Source of the DNA: Gemmatimonadota bacterium
GTDB lineage: Bacteria; Gemmatimonadota; Gemmatimonadetes; Gemmatimonadales; GWC2-71-9
Direction of reading: 5' to 3'
Assembly: GCA_009692115.1 (NCBI GenBank)
Contig: SHZU01000008.1
Span: 115,711 to 179,710, forward strand
Length of the DNA: 64,000 bases
Shown here: piece by piece, positions 43,292 through 51,698 of the stretch
Layout: each line of letters begins with the position of its first letter
Position numbering within the stretch: the first letter of the stretch is position 1
Notes under the pieces: model-generated
The model's database searches: none
What the model was told of the DNA's origin: nothing
Seen by the model: the letters and a program-made list of their open reading frames with translations, nothing else
Position numbers and translations under genes: made by a program

Positions 43292-44466
43292 GCGAAGGCG
43301 CGCGTCGATTGGCAGACGCGGCGTTCGCGGGCGACGGCCGGAACCGGCTCAATCTCCGGTCACTGCTCCAGGAGATGATCGATCGGGAGGCCTCGGATCT
43401 TCACGTCACCGCAGGTGAGCGCCCCAAACTCCGCGTCGACGGCGACATCCTCGACTCGACCGTCGATCACATCATGACGCCGAAGGACACGCTCCAGCTG
43501 GCCTACTCGGTGTTGACTGAATCCCAGAAGAAGCGGTTCGAGCTCGAGAACGAACTCGACTTTTCCTTCAGCATCCAGAACCTGGTCCGGTTCCGCGGGA
43601 ACGTGTTCAAGCAGCGGGGTTGCGTGGCCATGGTGCTCCGGATGATTCCGTTCTCGGTCCGGACCTTCGACGAACTGGGGCTCCCGCCGGTCATGGCCGA
43701 GCTGGCCGATCGGCCGCGCGGATTGATCCTGGTGACGGGCCCGACCGGGTCTGGTAAATCGACGACGCTGGCGGCGGTGATCGACAAGATCAACAAAGAA
43801 CGGAAGAGCCACATCCTCACCGTGGAAGATCCGATCGAGTTCATCCACCGCCACCAGGGCTGCATCGTCAACCAGCGTGAGATCGGCACCGACACCAAGT
43901 CGTTTGCCACCGCGCTCAAGTACGCCCTCCGCGAAGACCCGGACGTCATCCTCGTCGGCGAAATGCGGGATCTCGAAACGATCGCGGCGGCCCTCACCAT
44001 CGCCGAAACCGGTCACTTGGTCTTGGCCACGCTGCATACCAACTCGGCGGCGGAGTCGATCAACCGGATGATCGATGTCTTCCCCGGCAACCAGCAGTCG
44101 CAGATCCGGGCCCAGCTCGCCTTCGTGCTCGAAGGCGTCATTACCCAGACGCTGCTCCAGCGGAACCGCGGCAAGGGCCGGGTCATGGCTTGCGAAATCA
44201 TGGTGGCGACTCCGGCCATTCGGGCCTTGATCCGGGACGACAAGAGTCATCAGATCTACTCGGCATTGCAGTCCGGCAAGAAGCACGGCATGCAGACCAT
44301 GACCGATGCGCTCTATCAACTCTATATGAACCGCGAGGTGCCCAAGGACGAGTGCCTTCGGGTGGCTAGCAACCCGAACGAGTTCTTGCGGATGATTGGC
44401 GAGAAACCGATGGAAGAGCAAGCGATCGTGGCCATCCCGGGGCAGGGAAAAAGCGAGCGGGCGTAA
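43288..44466 (+). CDS. pilT: type IV pilus retraction ATPase PilT
   Basis: A 392-residue PilT. Motifs: LQEMIDREASDLHVTAGERPKLRVDG, Walker A LVTGPTGSGKSTTLA, Asp box TVEDPIEFIHRHQ, Walker B ILVGEMRDLET, His box ATLHTNSAAESINR and the retraction motif AIRALIRDDK (family AIRNLIRE). It drives pilus retraction, twitching and DNA uptake. The N-terminal extension of about 25 residues (MSEGARRLADAAFAGDGRNR) is longer than in most. It overlaps pilB by 4 bases and is followed by pilC after 29 bases. Confidence 0.95.
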   Translation: MSEGARRLADAAFAGDGRNRLNLRSLLQEMIDREASDLHVTAGERPKLRVDGDILDSTVDHIMTPKDTLQLAYSVLTESQKKRFELENELDFSFSIQNLVRFRGNVFKQRGCVAMVLRMIPFSVRTFDELGLPPVMAELADRPRGLILVTGPTGSGKSTTLAAVIDKINKERKSHILTVEDPIEFIHRHQGCIVNQREIGTDTKSFATALKYALREDPDVILVGEMRDLETIAAALTIAETGHLVLATLHTNSAAESINRMIDVFPGNQQSQIRAQLAFVLEGVITQTLLQRNRGKGRVMACEIMVATPAIRALIRDDKSHQIYSALQSGKKHGMQTMTDALYQLYMNREVPKDECLRVASNPNEFLRMIGEKPMEEQAIVAIPGQGKSERA

Positions 44467-44495
44467 GCCCGCCGATAAACCAGGTGAGGTCGCCG

Positions 44496-45704
44496 ATGGC
44501 AGTCTTTGAATACACGGCCAAGAACACCACCAGTGGCCAAATCATGAAGGGGACCCTTGACGTCGCCGGGAAAGACAACGTCATGGCGTACCTCAAGAAG
44601 AACCGGATGCTGCTCGTGACGGTCCGCGAGCAGCCGAAGCAGATCACGTTCAAGATGCCGGGATCCGGCGGGGTCGGTACCCGCGATCTCGTCATTTTCA
44701 CGCGGCAGTTCGCGACGATGATCAACGCCGGCCTTCCCCTGGTCCAGTCGCTGACCATTTTGGCAGCGCAGACCGAAAACAAGGCACTGAAGGACATCGT
44801 CAAGCAGGTGGTGTACGACGTCGGGGCCGGCAATACCCTGGCCGACGCGTTCCGAAAACACCCGAAGGCCTTCCCCGATCTGTATGTCAACATGGTGGCG
44901 GCCGGCGAAGCCGGCGGTATTCTCGACACCATCTTGCTCCGGTTGGCCACCTTTCTCGAAAAGAGCGATGCCCTGATCCGGAAGGTGAAAGGCGCGATGG
45001 TCTATCCGGCCGTCATCATCTCGGTGGCCGTCATTGCCATCGCGGTACTCCTCATCTTCGTGATTCCGACGTTCGAGAGCATGTTCGCCTCGGTGAACAT
45101 GGAACTCCCGCTGCCGACCAAGGTCGTCATCGGCGCATCCAAGATCCTGACCGGGTGGTGGTGGGCCATTTTGGGCGGCGCCGGGGCCATCGGCTTCTTC
45201 GGACGCCAGTATTACATGACGCCTGATGGCCGAAAAATGATCGACGGCGCCATGCTGAAGGCGCCGGTGCTGGGTGATTTGCTCCGGAAATCGGCCGTGT
45301 CGCGGTTTACCAGGACCCTCGGTACCCTGATCTCGTCAGGCGTCTCGATTCTCGATGGGCTCGAAATCACGGCCAAGACCGCCGGCAACCGGGTTATCCA
45401 CGATGCTGTCATGCAGTCCCGGGCGTCGATCGCCGGCGGTGAAACGATTGCCGGACCGCTCGAGGCCTCGAAGGTATTTCCGCCGATGGTCATCTCGATG
45501 ATCGCCGTCGGTGAACAGACTGGTGGTCTCGATGAAATGCTCTCCAAGATCGCCGACTTCTACGACGCCGAAGTCGACGTCGCCGTCAGCGCATTGCTCA
45601 GCTTGATGGAACCCATCATGATCGTCGTGCTCGGCGTGGTCGTCGGTGGCATGGTGGTCGCGATGTACCTCCCGATCTTCGACATGGTGAACGCGGTCCA
45701 GTAA
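44496..45704 (+). CDS. pilC: type IV pilus inner-membrane platform protein PilC
   Basis: A 402-residue GspF/PilC protein with two homologous cytoplasmic helical domains, each followed by membrane helices. The family signatures FTRQFATMINAGLPLVQSL and FTRTLGTLISSGVSILDGL are both clear, as is the VAAGEAGGILDTILLRLA motif and its repeat IAVGEQTGGLDEMLSKIA. It anchors the ATPases to the pilus. ATG 44496 with AGGTGAGG upstream is preferred over an ATG four codons earlier. A strong terminator follows at 45739. Confidence 0.95.
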   Translation: MAVFEYTAKNTTSGQIMKGTLDVAGKDNVMAYLKKNRMLLVTVREQPKQITFKMPGSGGVGTRDLVIFTRQFATMINAGLPLVQSLTILAAQTENKALKDIVKQVVYDVGAGNTLADAFRKHPKAFPDLYVNMVAAGEAGGILDTILLRLATFLEKSDALIRKVKGAMVYPAVIISVAVIAIAVLLIFVIPTFESMFASVNMELPLPTKVVIGASKILTGWWWAILGGAGAIGFFGRQYYMTPDGRKMIDGAMLKAPVLGDLLRKSAVSRFTRTLGTLISSGVSILDGLEITAKTAGNRVIHDAVMQSRASIAGGETIAGPLEASKVFPPMVISMIAVGEQTGGLDEMLSKIADFYDAEVDVAVSALLSLMEPIMIVVLGVVVGGMVVAMYLPIFDMVNAVQ

Positions 45705-45738
45705 TCGACCGAAAACCCACAGATTCGCCATGGAGGAC

Positions 45739-45773
45739 GCGGGGGCCGGTGAAGAACCGGCCCCCGCTGTTTT
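45739..45773 (+). terminator. terminator of the pilBTC operon
   Basis: GCGGGGGCCGGT and ACCGGCCCCCGC form a perfect 12-bp stem around a GAAGA loop, followed by TGTTTTG. It begins 35 bases after the pilC stop. Confidence 0.88.
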
Positions 45774-45938
45774 GCGCCCAGGGGCGGGCCCGGGAGGGGC
45801 GCCGCGATGCCCCTAAAAACACGGCGCGGGCGTTTGGAAAAGCTTAGGACGGATCAGGCCTCCACCAGACATGGAAACGATCGGCAGCGGGCACACCCCG
45901 CGCCTCGCTTCTTGTTTGCTTGCGCCGCACGTTGCTCA

Positions 45939-45954
45939 TGTGATCTCCGTCACA
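45939..45954 (+). promoter_or_regulatory. CRP/FNR-type operator palindrome
   Basis: TGTGATCTCCGTCACA is a perfect TGTGA-N6-TCACA inverted repeat, the consensus for the CRP family. It lies in the 330-base gap between pilC and the exported protein gene at 46105. The rest of the gap holds a TACGTTTTG box at 45962, a TATGTTTC box at 46047 and nothing else recognisable; no tRNA or small RNA is seen. Confidence 0.55.
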
Positions 45955-46104
45955 ACTCGCCTACGTTTTGCATAACGCTCGAACACCAGGCGCGGCCAGT
46001 AAGGAGCGCGAGCCGGTTTGTCAACCGCCGGCCCGGCTGCCGTGTCTATGTTTCGTCGTTCGAGTCGTCTGATCTTCCCACAACACTCATCGGCGGGGGC
46101 ATCA

Positions 46105-46704
46105 ATGGGGCGGTTGAAGGCGACGGTCGTGCGGGGACTCTTGGTCATCGGCTTGGCCGTGGCCGGTATCCGGTCAGCGGCGGCGCGGGTCAAGGGAGTC
46201 GAGTTGAACGGCTTCTTCGGAATCTACGGCCCCACCAATAAGGAAGGCCTCCAGGGGACCCGGGAAGCGCTCCGCCGCGGTTCGGCGGCGTTCGGGGGCC
46301 GCCTGACCTACTGGACCGGCAAAGCCTTGGGCCTCGAACTCACCGGCGCCTTCTCGCCGGCCCGGATCCGGGTGTCGTCGACCGCGGGCCAATTTGCCCG
46401 GAGCACCGCCGTGGCGATGGGCTCCGGCAAGCTGATGTTCAATCTCACCCCCGGCAGCAAGCTGTGCGGCCTCGCCCCCGGCGGCGGGGTGGCCGGCATT
46501 CACACCGGAAAAACCGTAGCCGATCCCAATGTCTCCGCCACGGACGTCGCCGGCGTCGCCGGAGTCTCGCTTCGCATCAACCTCGGCGAGAACGTCGCCC
46601 TCCGCGGCGACTTCGAAGACTATATCTACAATGGCAGCTTCGGCCGCGGCGCCAAGTCTACCCAGGACCTCGTCGTCACCGCCGGCCTCGCCCTCAAGTT
46701 CTAG
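46105..46704 (+). CDS. exported beta-barrel protein, unknown role
   Basis: A 199-residue exported protein. The signal peptide is MGRLKATVVRGLLVIGLAVA ... AAA. The mature part has alternating strands (VELNGFFGIYGPTN, GGRLTYWTGKALGLELTGAF, LRINLGENVALRGDFEDYIY, VVTAGLALKF at the end with a terminal Phe), typical of a small eight-stranded outer-membrane barrel (OmpA/OmpW-like style). ATG 46105 is chosen for the signal peptide; an ATG at 46018 would add 29 non-hydrophobic residues. A perfect CRP-type site lies 150 bases upstream. Confidence 0.78.
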   Translation: MGRLKATVVRGLLVIGLAVAGIRSAAARVKGVELNGFFGIYGPTNKEGLQGTREALRRGSAAFGGRLTYWTGKALGLELTGAFSPARIRVSSTAGQFARSTAVAMGSGKLMFNLTPGSKLCGLAPGGGVAGIHTGKTVADPNVSATDVAGVAGVSLRINLGENVALRGDFEDYIYNGSFGRGAKSTQDLVVTAGLALKF

Positions 46705-46711
46705 TCCCCCC

Positions 46712-46730
46712 GCCGAGTGCCGAGTGCCGA
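46712..46730 (+). repeat. GCCGAGT repeat, short copy 5
   Basis: GCCGAGT, GCCGAGT, GCCGA, preceded by CCCCCC as at the other copies. It sits between the beta-barrel gene and the copA operator. Confidence 0.75.
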
Positions 46731-46733
46731 TCC

Positions 46734-46757
46734 TACCATAGGGGGGTATAGTATATT
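46734..46757 (+). promoter_or_regulatory. CsoR-type copper operator and -10 region of copA
   Basis: TACCATAGGGGGGTATAGTATA (read in two halves: TACCATAGGG and GGGTATAG) is the G-run with flanking TA dyad typical of CsoR operators (reverse strand ATACCCCCCTATGG). TATAGT or TATATT inside it can serve as a -10 box, only 6-11 bases before the copA ATG, so the message would have almost no leader. CsoR itself is encoded right behind copA. Confidence 0.7.
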
Positions 46758-46762
46758 CCCTC

Positions 46763-49066
46763 ATGCCCGAAACCATCACCCTCCCCGTCACCGGGATGAC
46801 CTGCGCCGCCTGCCAGGCCCGGGTCCAGCGCACCCTGGAACGAACGCCGGGGGTCGATGAGGCTGCCGTCAACCTCATGCTTCACTCCGCCACGGTTCAC
46901 TACGACCCGACGGCCACCACACCGGAGCGGCTGGTCGAGCTGATTCGGGACGCCGGGTACGGCGCCGAGCTGCCGGCAGCAGGCCAGACCGCCGAGGAGG
47001 CCCACCACTCGCTCGAGCAGGATCAAGACGCCGAGTACCGGGGGTACCGCGCGAAAGCCCTGGTCAGTGTCGGGCTCGGCCTGGTCGCCATGGTGGTGTC
47101 GATGCCCCTGATGCAAGGTCCCCATGCCGGGATGGACCCGGTGATGCGGTGGGCGGCCGGGGTGCTGAATCCGCCACTCGAAGCCGCCTGGCCGTGGCTC
47201 TACCGGGCCAACCCCGATCTGCTCCGGTGGACCCTCCTCTGCCTAACCGCCGTGGTCATGGCGTGGGGCGGCCGCCACTTCTACGCCGGGGCCTGGTCGG
47301 CCCTCCGCCACCGGACCGCCACCATGAACACCCTGGTGGCCCTCGGTACCGGCTCGGCTTTCGCCTTCAGTGTTGTGGCCACGGTGGCCCCCGAGGTCTT
47401 TGAACGAAACCAGCTGCCGGCCGACGTCTACTACGAGGCCGTGATTCTCATCATCGGGCTGCTGCTGCTCGGCCATACCCTGGAGGCTCGGGCCAAACGC
47501 CAGACCAGCGGGGCGCTCCGGGGACTGATCGACTTGAGCCCGAAACGGGCCCGGGTTCGGCGGAACGGCCAGGAGGTGGATCTGCCGCTCGAGGACGTCC
47601 GGGTTGGCGATCTGGTGCTGATTCGCCCGGGGGAACGGGTTCCAGTTGACGGCCTTATCGCCTCCGGGACCACCGACCTCGACGAGTCGATGATGACCGG
47701 GGAGCCCCTGCCGGTCCCGAAGGTGGCCGGCGACCGGGTCATCGGCGGAACGATCAATCGCACGGGGGCGGTGGAGTTTACCGTCACGGCCGTCGGGGCC
47801 GGTACGGTCCTGTCCCGGATCGTCACGATGATGCGCGATGCCCAGGCCACTCGGGCCCCGATTCAACGGATGGCCGACCGGATCAGCGCCGTCTTCGTCC
47901 CAGTCGTCGTCGCCATCGCCGCGATCACGTTCGTCGTCTGGTACGCCACCGCCGATACCGCACCGGTGGTCCGGGGCCTGACGGCGGCCATCTCGGTGCT
48001 GATTATCGCCTGTCCCTGTGCCATGGGGCTCGCGGTCCCCACCGCGGTGATGGTGGCCACCGGCAAGGGAGCCGAGCTCGGGATTCTGATCAAAGGCGGT
48101 GAAGCGCTCGAGCGGGCTGGCGGGCTCGATCTCTTACTGCTGGACAAGACCGGCACGATCACGTTAGGCCGGCCCGAGGTCGTGTCGGCCACCACCACGG
48201 AGACCCTGGCGGCGGCGGCCTCCTTGGAACGACTGTCGGAACATCCCTTGGCCGAGGCGATTGTCCGGGCGGCCCGGGACCAGGGACTCGAGTCCCGGCC
48301 GGTGGAGGGGTTTCGGGCCCTGCCCGGCCTCGGAGCTGTTGGGGTCGTCGACGGTGCCATGGTGGTGGTCGGGAATGGCCGGTTGATGGATGAGTACGGG
48401 ATCCAGGTCGACCCGACAACGGTCCCGGCGACCGGCACCACTGTCTTCGTCGGGAGCAACGGATCGTTGCTCGGTCACCTGACCTTGGCCGACGCGCCCC
48501 GGCCGAGTTCCCGGGCGGCGGTGGCCCGGCTTAAGGCGATGGGGCTTGGCGTTGCCATGGTCACCGGCGACCGTCGGGCCGCGGCGGAGGCGATCGGGCG
48601 GGCGGTTGGGATCACGGACTTGGTGGCGGATGCGATGCCGGCGGACAAGATCGCTGAGGTTGGCCGGCGGATCGACCGGGGATTCTCGGTTGGCATGGTG
48701 GGCGACGGTGTCAACGATGCCCCGGCCCTGGTCAAAGCCAACGTGGGTTTCGTGATGGGATCAGGCACCGACGTGGCCATCGAGGCCGGCGATATCACCC
48801 TGATGCGGCCGGATCTTCAGGCCGTAGCCGATGCGGTCGAACTGTCCCGGCGGGCTCTTCGCTTGATGCGCCAAAACCTGTTCTGGGCGTTTGTCTACAA
48901 CGTGATCGGGATCCCGGTGGCCGCCGGCGTGCTCTATCCCGTGTTTGGGGTGCAACTCAGCCCGATTCTGGCCAGTGCGGCCATGGCGATGAGTTCGGTG
49001 AGTGTGGTGTCGAATTCCCTTCGCCTTCGCGGGTTCCGGCCGGCTCGCGCGGGCCAGGTCTCTTGA
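46763..49066 (+). CDS. copA: copper-exporting P1B-type ATPase CopA
   Basis: A 767-residue heavy-metal P-type ATPase. One N-terminal metal-binding domain carries GMTCAAC (Cys14, Cys17). The core has the TGEP actuator loop ([10 protein letters not shown]), the CPC ion site in the sixth helix ([15 protein letters not shown]), phosphorylation site DKTGTIT, the HP motif SEHPLAEA, and [10 protein letters not shown]. The last helices keep [11 protein letters not shown] and [15 protein letters not shown], the copper(I) type. It pumps Cu(I) out of the cytosol. csoR follows after 15 bases and a CsoR-type operator overlaps the promoter. Confidence 0.95.
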   Translation: MPETITLPVTGMTCAACQARVQRTLERTPGVDEAAVNLMLHSATVHYDPTATTPERLVELIRDAGYGAELPAAGQTAEEAHHSLEQDQDAEYRGYRAKALVSVGLGLVAMVVSMPLMQGPHAGMDPVMRWAAGVLNPPLEAAWPWLYRANPDLLRWTLLCLTAVVMAWGGRHFYAGAWSALRHRTATMNTLVALGTGSAFAFSVVATVAPEVFERNQLPADVYYEAVILIIGLLLLGHTLEARAKRQTSGALRGLIDLSPKRARVRRNGQEVDLPLEDVRVGDLVLIRPGERVPVDGLIASGTTDLDESMMTGEPLPVPKVAGDRVIGGTINRTGAVEFTVTAVGAGTVLSRIVTMMRDAQATRAPIQRMADRISAVFVPVVVAIAAITFVVWYATADTAPVVRGLTAAISVLIIACPCAMGLAVPTAVMVATGKGAELGILIKGGEALERAGGLDLLLLDKTGTITLGRPEVVSATTTETLAAAASLERLSEHPLAEAIVRAARDQGLESRPVEGFRALPGLGAVGVVDGAMVVVGNGRLMDEYGIQVDPTTVPATGTTVFVGSNGSLLGHLTLADAPRPSSRAAVARLKAMGLGVAMVTGDRRAAAEAIGRAVGITDLVADAMPADKIAEVGRRIDRGFSVGMVGDGVNDAPALVKANVGFVMGSGTDVAIEAGDITLMRPDLQAVADAVELSRRALRLMRQNLFWAFVYNVIGIPVAAGVLYPVFGVQLSPILASAAMAMSSVSVVSNSLRLRGFRPARAGQVS

Positions 49067-49081
49067 TATGGAGTTGGCAAC

Positions 49082-49387
49082 ATGACCAGAGGTGAGGGGC
49101 GGAAGGCGGTCGCGGTCGATCCGGATCTCAAGCAGCGGAATCTGCTGCGGCTCAAGAAAATCGAGGGCCAGGTTCGTGGCCTGGCCCGGATGGTGGAAGA
49201 AGATCGCTATTGCGCCGACATCATGACTCAGATTGCGTCAACCCACGAGGCGCTCCGGTCGGTTGGCCGTCAATTGATGCGACATCACCTGCGGCACTGC
49301 GCGGCCCATGCGGTGCGGGCCGGTGATGCCAAGGCCGAGGCGATGTACGATGAATTGCTCGACCTGATGTACATCCACTCCCGTTAG
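49082..49387 (+). CDS. csoR: copper-sensing repressor CsoR
   Basis: A 101-residue all-helical repressor of the CsoR/RcnR (DUF156) family. The copper triad is Cys44, His69 and Cys73 (RYCADIM, MRHHLRHC). The spacing of 25 and 4 residues is the same as in M. tuberculosis CsoR. The opening RNLLRLKKIEGQVRGLARMVEED is the family DNA-binding helix. Cu(I) binding releases the operator, so with the site at 46734 the copA-csoR pair is most likely self-regulated. Its last bases overlap the end of a convergent small gene by 4 bases. Confidence 0.95.
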   Translation: MTRGEGRKAVAVDPDLKQRNLLRLKKIEGQVRGLARMVEEDRYCADIMTQIASTHEALRSVGRQLMRHHLRHCAAHAVRAGDAKAEAMYDELLDLMYIHSR

Positions 49388-49650
49388 GGCTTCTCGGCAT
49401 TCAGTTGGACGCCGGTTTCGGCGGCCAGGAGCTTGAGCAGAGTTCGGCCGCGTTTGTCGCGGGCATTGATCGAGACTCCGTTGTCGTCGGCGCGGAGGCG
49501 GAAGAGTTCTTCGCCGTTCTCACCGTTGATTTCGATCACGGCCCGGCCATCGCTGGCGTCGACCTTGACGGTGCCCCGATGCCGGGCGCCGTGGCCGCTC
49601 GAGACGTCGAACTCAGGTCTTGCCGCGGAAACGGTACCCGAGGCCGGCAT
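49384..49650 (-). CDS. small hypothetical protein, possibly overlapping its upstream neighbour
   Basis: An 88-residue protein if started at ATG 49650, or 102 residues from 49692. The C-terminal 70 residues look like real protein: GTVKVDASDGRAVIEINGEN, then ELFRLRADDNGVSINARDKR and TLLKLLAAETGVQLN, a regular strand-turn pattern. It overlaps the end of the exported-protein gene (stop at 49613) by 37-79 bases in another frame. Real coding here is supported only by this pattern and by the tidy 4-base overlap with csoR at the far end. No family recognised. Confidence 0.45.
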   Translation of the reverse strand: MPASGTVSAARPEFDVSSGHGARHRGTVKVDASDGRAVIEINGENGEELFRLRADDNGVSINARDKRGRTLLKLLAAETGVQLNAEKP

Positions 49651-50269
49651 GGAGGTGGAGGGCAGCGTTTGGAACCGAGGCATGGCCGTCAATGACCGGG
49701 ACCCGGACGTAGGAGGCTGACGCGCGGGCGTCGAGGCTCAGCATCAGCCCGCCGGTGATTGGGAACTCCCGGGTCACCATGCCGAGCACGGAACCGCCGC
49801 TCAAGAAATATCCGTTCAGGCCCCGGTCGTGGTCGAGTTTCTTGTTGCGGACCGTGTTGATCGGGTAGGTGATGACCGGGCCGGCCCCGAGGCTGTAGGT
49901 CAGGTGTTTGGACCGAAACGCCCGGCTGACGGTGGCGATGTTGAACCCGTTGGTAATCCGGAACTGCTGGACCTCGGCCGGCGGATTGGTGAGATAGATC
50001 TTGTGATGGATATGATCGAGCCGCCAGCCGCGGTTGTCTTTCCAGACTCCGATCCGCCAGGCGTAGTACCAGGTTGGCCGGGTGGGCTTGGTGGTCCAGT
50101 GGGCTGTGAAGTTGAGGTCGGGTTGGCCGTCTTGGTGGATCGATATCGGCAGCGGGAGACTGGCGGCCGATCCGAAAAAGACCTGGACTTCGACTTGAGC
50201 GGACGCCGAGCGAGGGGCCAGTGCCAGCGCGCTGATTGCCAAACCGAGAGCGAGGAGTGCGCGTCGCAT
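49613..50269 (-). CDS. exported beta-barrel-like protein
   Basis: A 218-residue exported protein. MRRALLALGLAISALALAPR ... ASAQ is a signal peptide; ATG 50269 is preferred over an ATG four codons upstream. The mature part holds strands rich in aromatics (ADLNFTAHWTTKPTRPTWYYAWRI-type), a His-rich segment (RLDHIHHKIYLTNPP), GAGPVITYPINTVRNKKLDHDRGLNGYF and a C-terminal LHLHAGLGYRFRG, as in small outer-membrane proteins. No family recognised. It is divergent to the cytochrome gene at 50322. Confidence 0.75.
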   Translation of the reverse strand: MRRALLALGLAISALALAPRSASAQVEVQVFFGSAASLPLPISIHQDGQPDLNFTAHWTTKPTRPTWYYAWRIGVWKDNRGWRLDHIHHKIYLTNPPAEVQQFRITNGFNIATVSRAFRSKHLTYSLGAGPVITYPINTVRNKKLDHDRGLNGYFLSGGSVLGMVTREFPITGGLMLSLDARASASYVRVPVIDGHASVPNAALHLHAGLGYRFRGKT

Positions 50270-50321
50270 ATCGATCAACATAATCGTTGCGCTGGGGCGG
50301 GGTGAACCCTAGGTTGATCCG

Positions 50322-51188
50322 ATGCGATGGATTCTGCTTGGACTGCTGGCGGCCGGGTGCGAGATCCGCCGGGCCGAACCGGCCCGGCCTCCGGTTCCGC
50401 CTCCACTCTCCGGGTTTCGAGTGCCCCCCGACAGCGAGATACCCTCCGACCAAGTCGGGTCGGCCATCCGCCGGGGCCGGGCCCTCTTGGCGAACACCCG
50501 GGATAGCCTGCCCGGTCACGTAGGTAATCGGTTGCGCTGTACCAGTTGTCACCTCGATCTGGGGACCCGGCCGGACGCAGCCCCGTGGGTCGGGGTTTAC
50601 AGCCGGTTCCCGCAATACCGGTCCCGCAATGCCCGGATCAACGTGATCCAGGATCGGATCAACGACTGTTTCCAGCGGAGCCTGAACGGCCAACCGTTGC
50701 CGTTAGGCGGCAAGGATATGGCCGACATCATCTCCTATATGGCGTTCCTGTCGCGCGGGGTTGCCCCCCCGGGCGAGGTGCCGGGCCAGGGCTTCGCGAA
50801 AATCGATCTCGTTGCGGCCGATCCGGCTGCGGGGCGATTGGTGTACGCCGCCCAATGCGCCCGGTGTCACGGTGGCCGGGGTGAGGGCCTGCCGAACCCC
50901 GATCCTCGGGGTCAGCCGAGGTACTATCCGCCGGTGTTTGGCCCCGAGTCGTATACAATCGGCGCCGGCATGGGCCGGCTCCGGACGGCGGCGTCGTTCG
51001 TCCGGCACAACATGCCTTTCGACCAACCGGGTACGCTCACGGACCAAGAGGCGTTTGACGTGGCCGCGTACATCAACGCGCAGAGCCGCCCTGACTTCGC
51101 CGCCAAAGCGAATGACTGGCCCAAGGGTGATCCGCCGCCCGACGTCGCCTATCCCACCAAGGCTGCCGCGGCGAAAGCCCGGCCGTAA
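50322..51188 (+). CDS. TsdA-like dihaem cytochrome c (thiosulfate dehydrogenase family)
   Basis: A 288-residue lipoprotein (MRWILLGLLAAGC, Cys13 lipidated) with two haem c sites: CTSCH (73-77) and CARCH (179-183). Between them is RINDCFQRSLNGQPLP; in thiosulfate dehydrogenase TsdA the Cys of this motif is the sixth ligand of haem 1, here Cys116. The enzyme joins two thiosulfates into tetrathionate in the periplasm. The segment ISYMAFLSRG after the first haem also fits. The ccm genes in this window would mature it. Whether it truly uses thiosulfate is not provable from sequence. Confidence 0.85.
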   Translation: MRWILLGLLAAGCEIRRAEPARPPVPPPLSGFRVPPDSEIPSDQVGSAIRRGRALLANTRDSLPGHVGNRLRCTSCHLDLGTRPDAAPWVGVYSRFPQYRSRNARINVIQDRINDCFQRSLNGQPLPLGGKDMADIISYMAFLSRGVAPPGEVPGQGFAKIDLVAADPAAGRLVYAAQCARCHGGRGEGLPNPDPRGQPRYYPPVFGPESYTIGAGMGRLRTAASFVRHNMPFDQPGTLTDQEAFDVAAYINAQSRPDFAAKANDWPKGDPPPDVAYPTKAAAAKARP

Positions 51189-51240
51189 CCTGACGAAACC
51201 AGAATGGATTGCGAACCGAATCGGCGTGATGAAACGCCCT

Positions 51241-51645
51241 TCAGGCTTTGCCTTTCCATTTGTCGATTTCGCGCCGTTGCTTCTTGGTGGGCCGCCCAGC
51301 TCCCTCGAAGAAGATCGGTGCTTGGAGTTTGAGTTTTTCCGAGAGTGCCTGCCGGGCCGCCAAGCTGGCAGGGTCTTCTTGGTAGAGGGTGGCCGCGACG
51401 GAGGCGGGTCCCCGCCGATCCGCGAGACCGGTGACGTGCACGCGGTAGTGGAAAGGTCCCTGCCGGAGCGAGATCTCGTCACCCACCTTCACGGACCGGC
51501 TTCGTTTGGGCCGGTCGCCGTTCAGATCCACCTTCCCGCCGTCCACGGCCTCCGCCGCCAGGGTTCTGGTCTTGTAGAACCGGGCGGCCCAGAGCCAGCT
51601 ATCGAGCCGGACCGAGGTTTGGTTTTCTGGCATTCTATTAAGCAT
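51241..51645 (-). CDS. hslR: S4-domain RNA-binding protein, Hsp15-like
   Basis: A 134-residue protein of the Hsp15 family. The S4 domain begins VRLDSWLWAARFYKTRTLAAEAV and includes GGKVDLNGDRPKRSRSVKVGDEI; a basic tail (GRPTKKQRREIDKWKGKA) follows. Hsp15 recycles stalled 50S subunits carrying a nascent chain. An ATG four codons downstream (51633) is an equally plausible start. It stands alone between the cytochrome gene and the sensor kinase gene, transcribed toward the former. Confidence 0.88.
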   Translation of the reverse strand: MLNRMPENQTSVRLDSWLWAARFYKTRTLAAEAVDGGKVDLNGDRPKRSRSVKVGDEISLRQGPFHYRVHVTGLADRRGPASVAATLYQEDPASLAARQALSEKLKLQAPIFFEGAGRPTKKQRREIDKWKGKA

Positions 51646-51698
51646 AACTCTGATATTAACTTAGGTGGCCATTCGTCATCTAGAATCTGAGCCAATCC

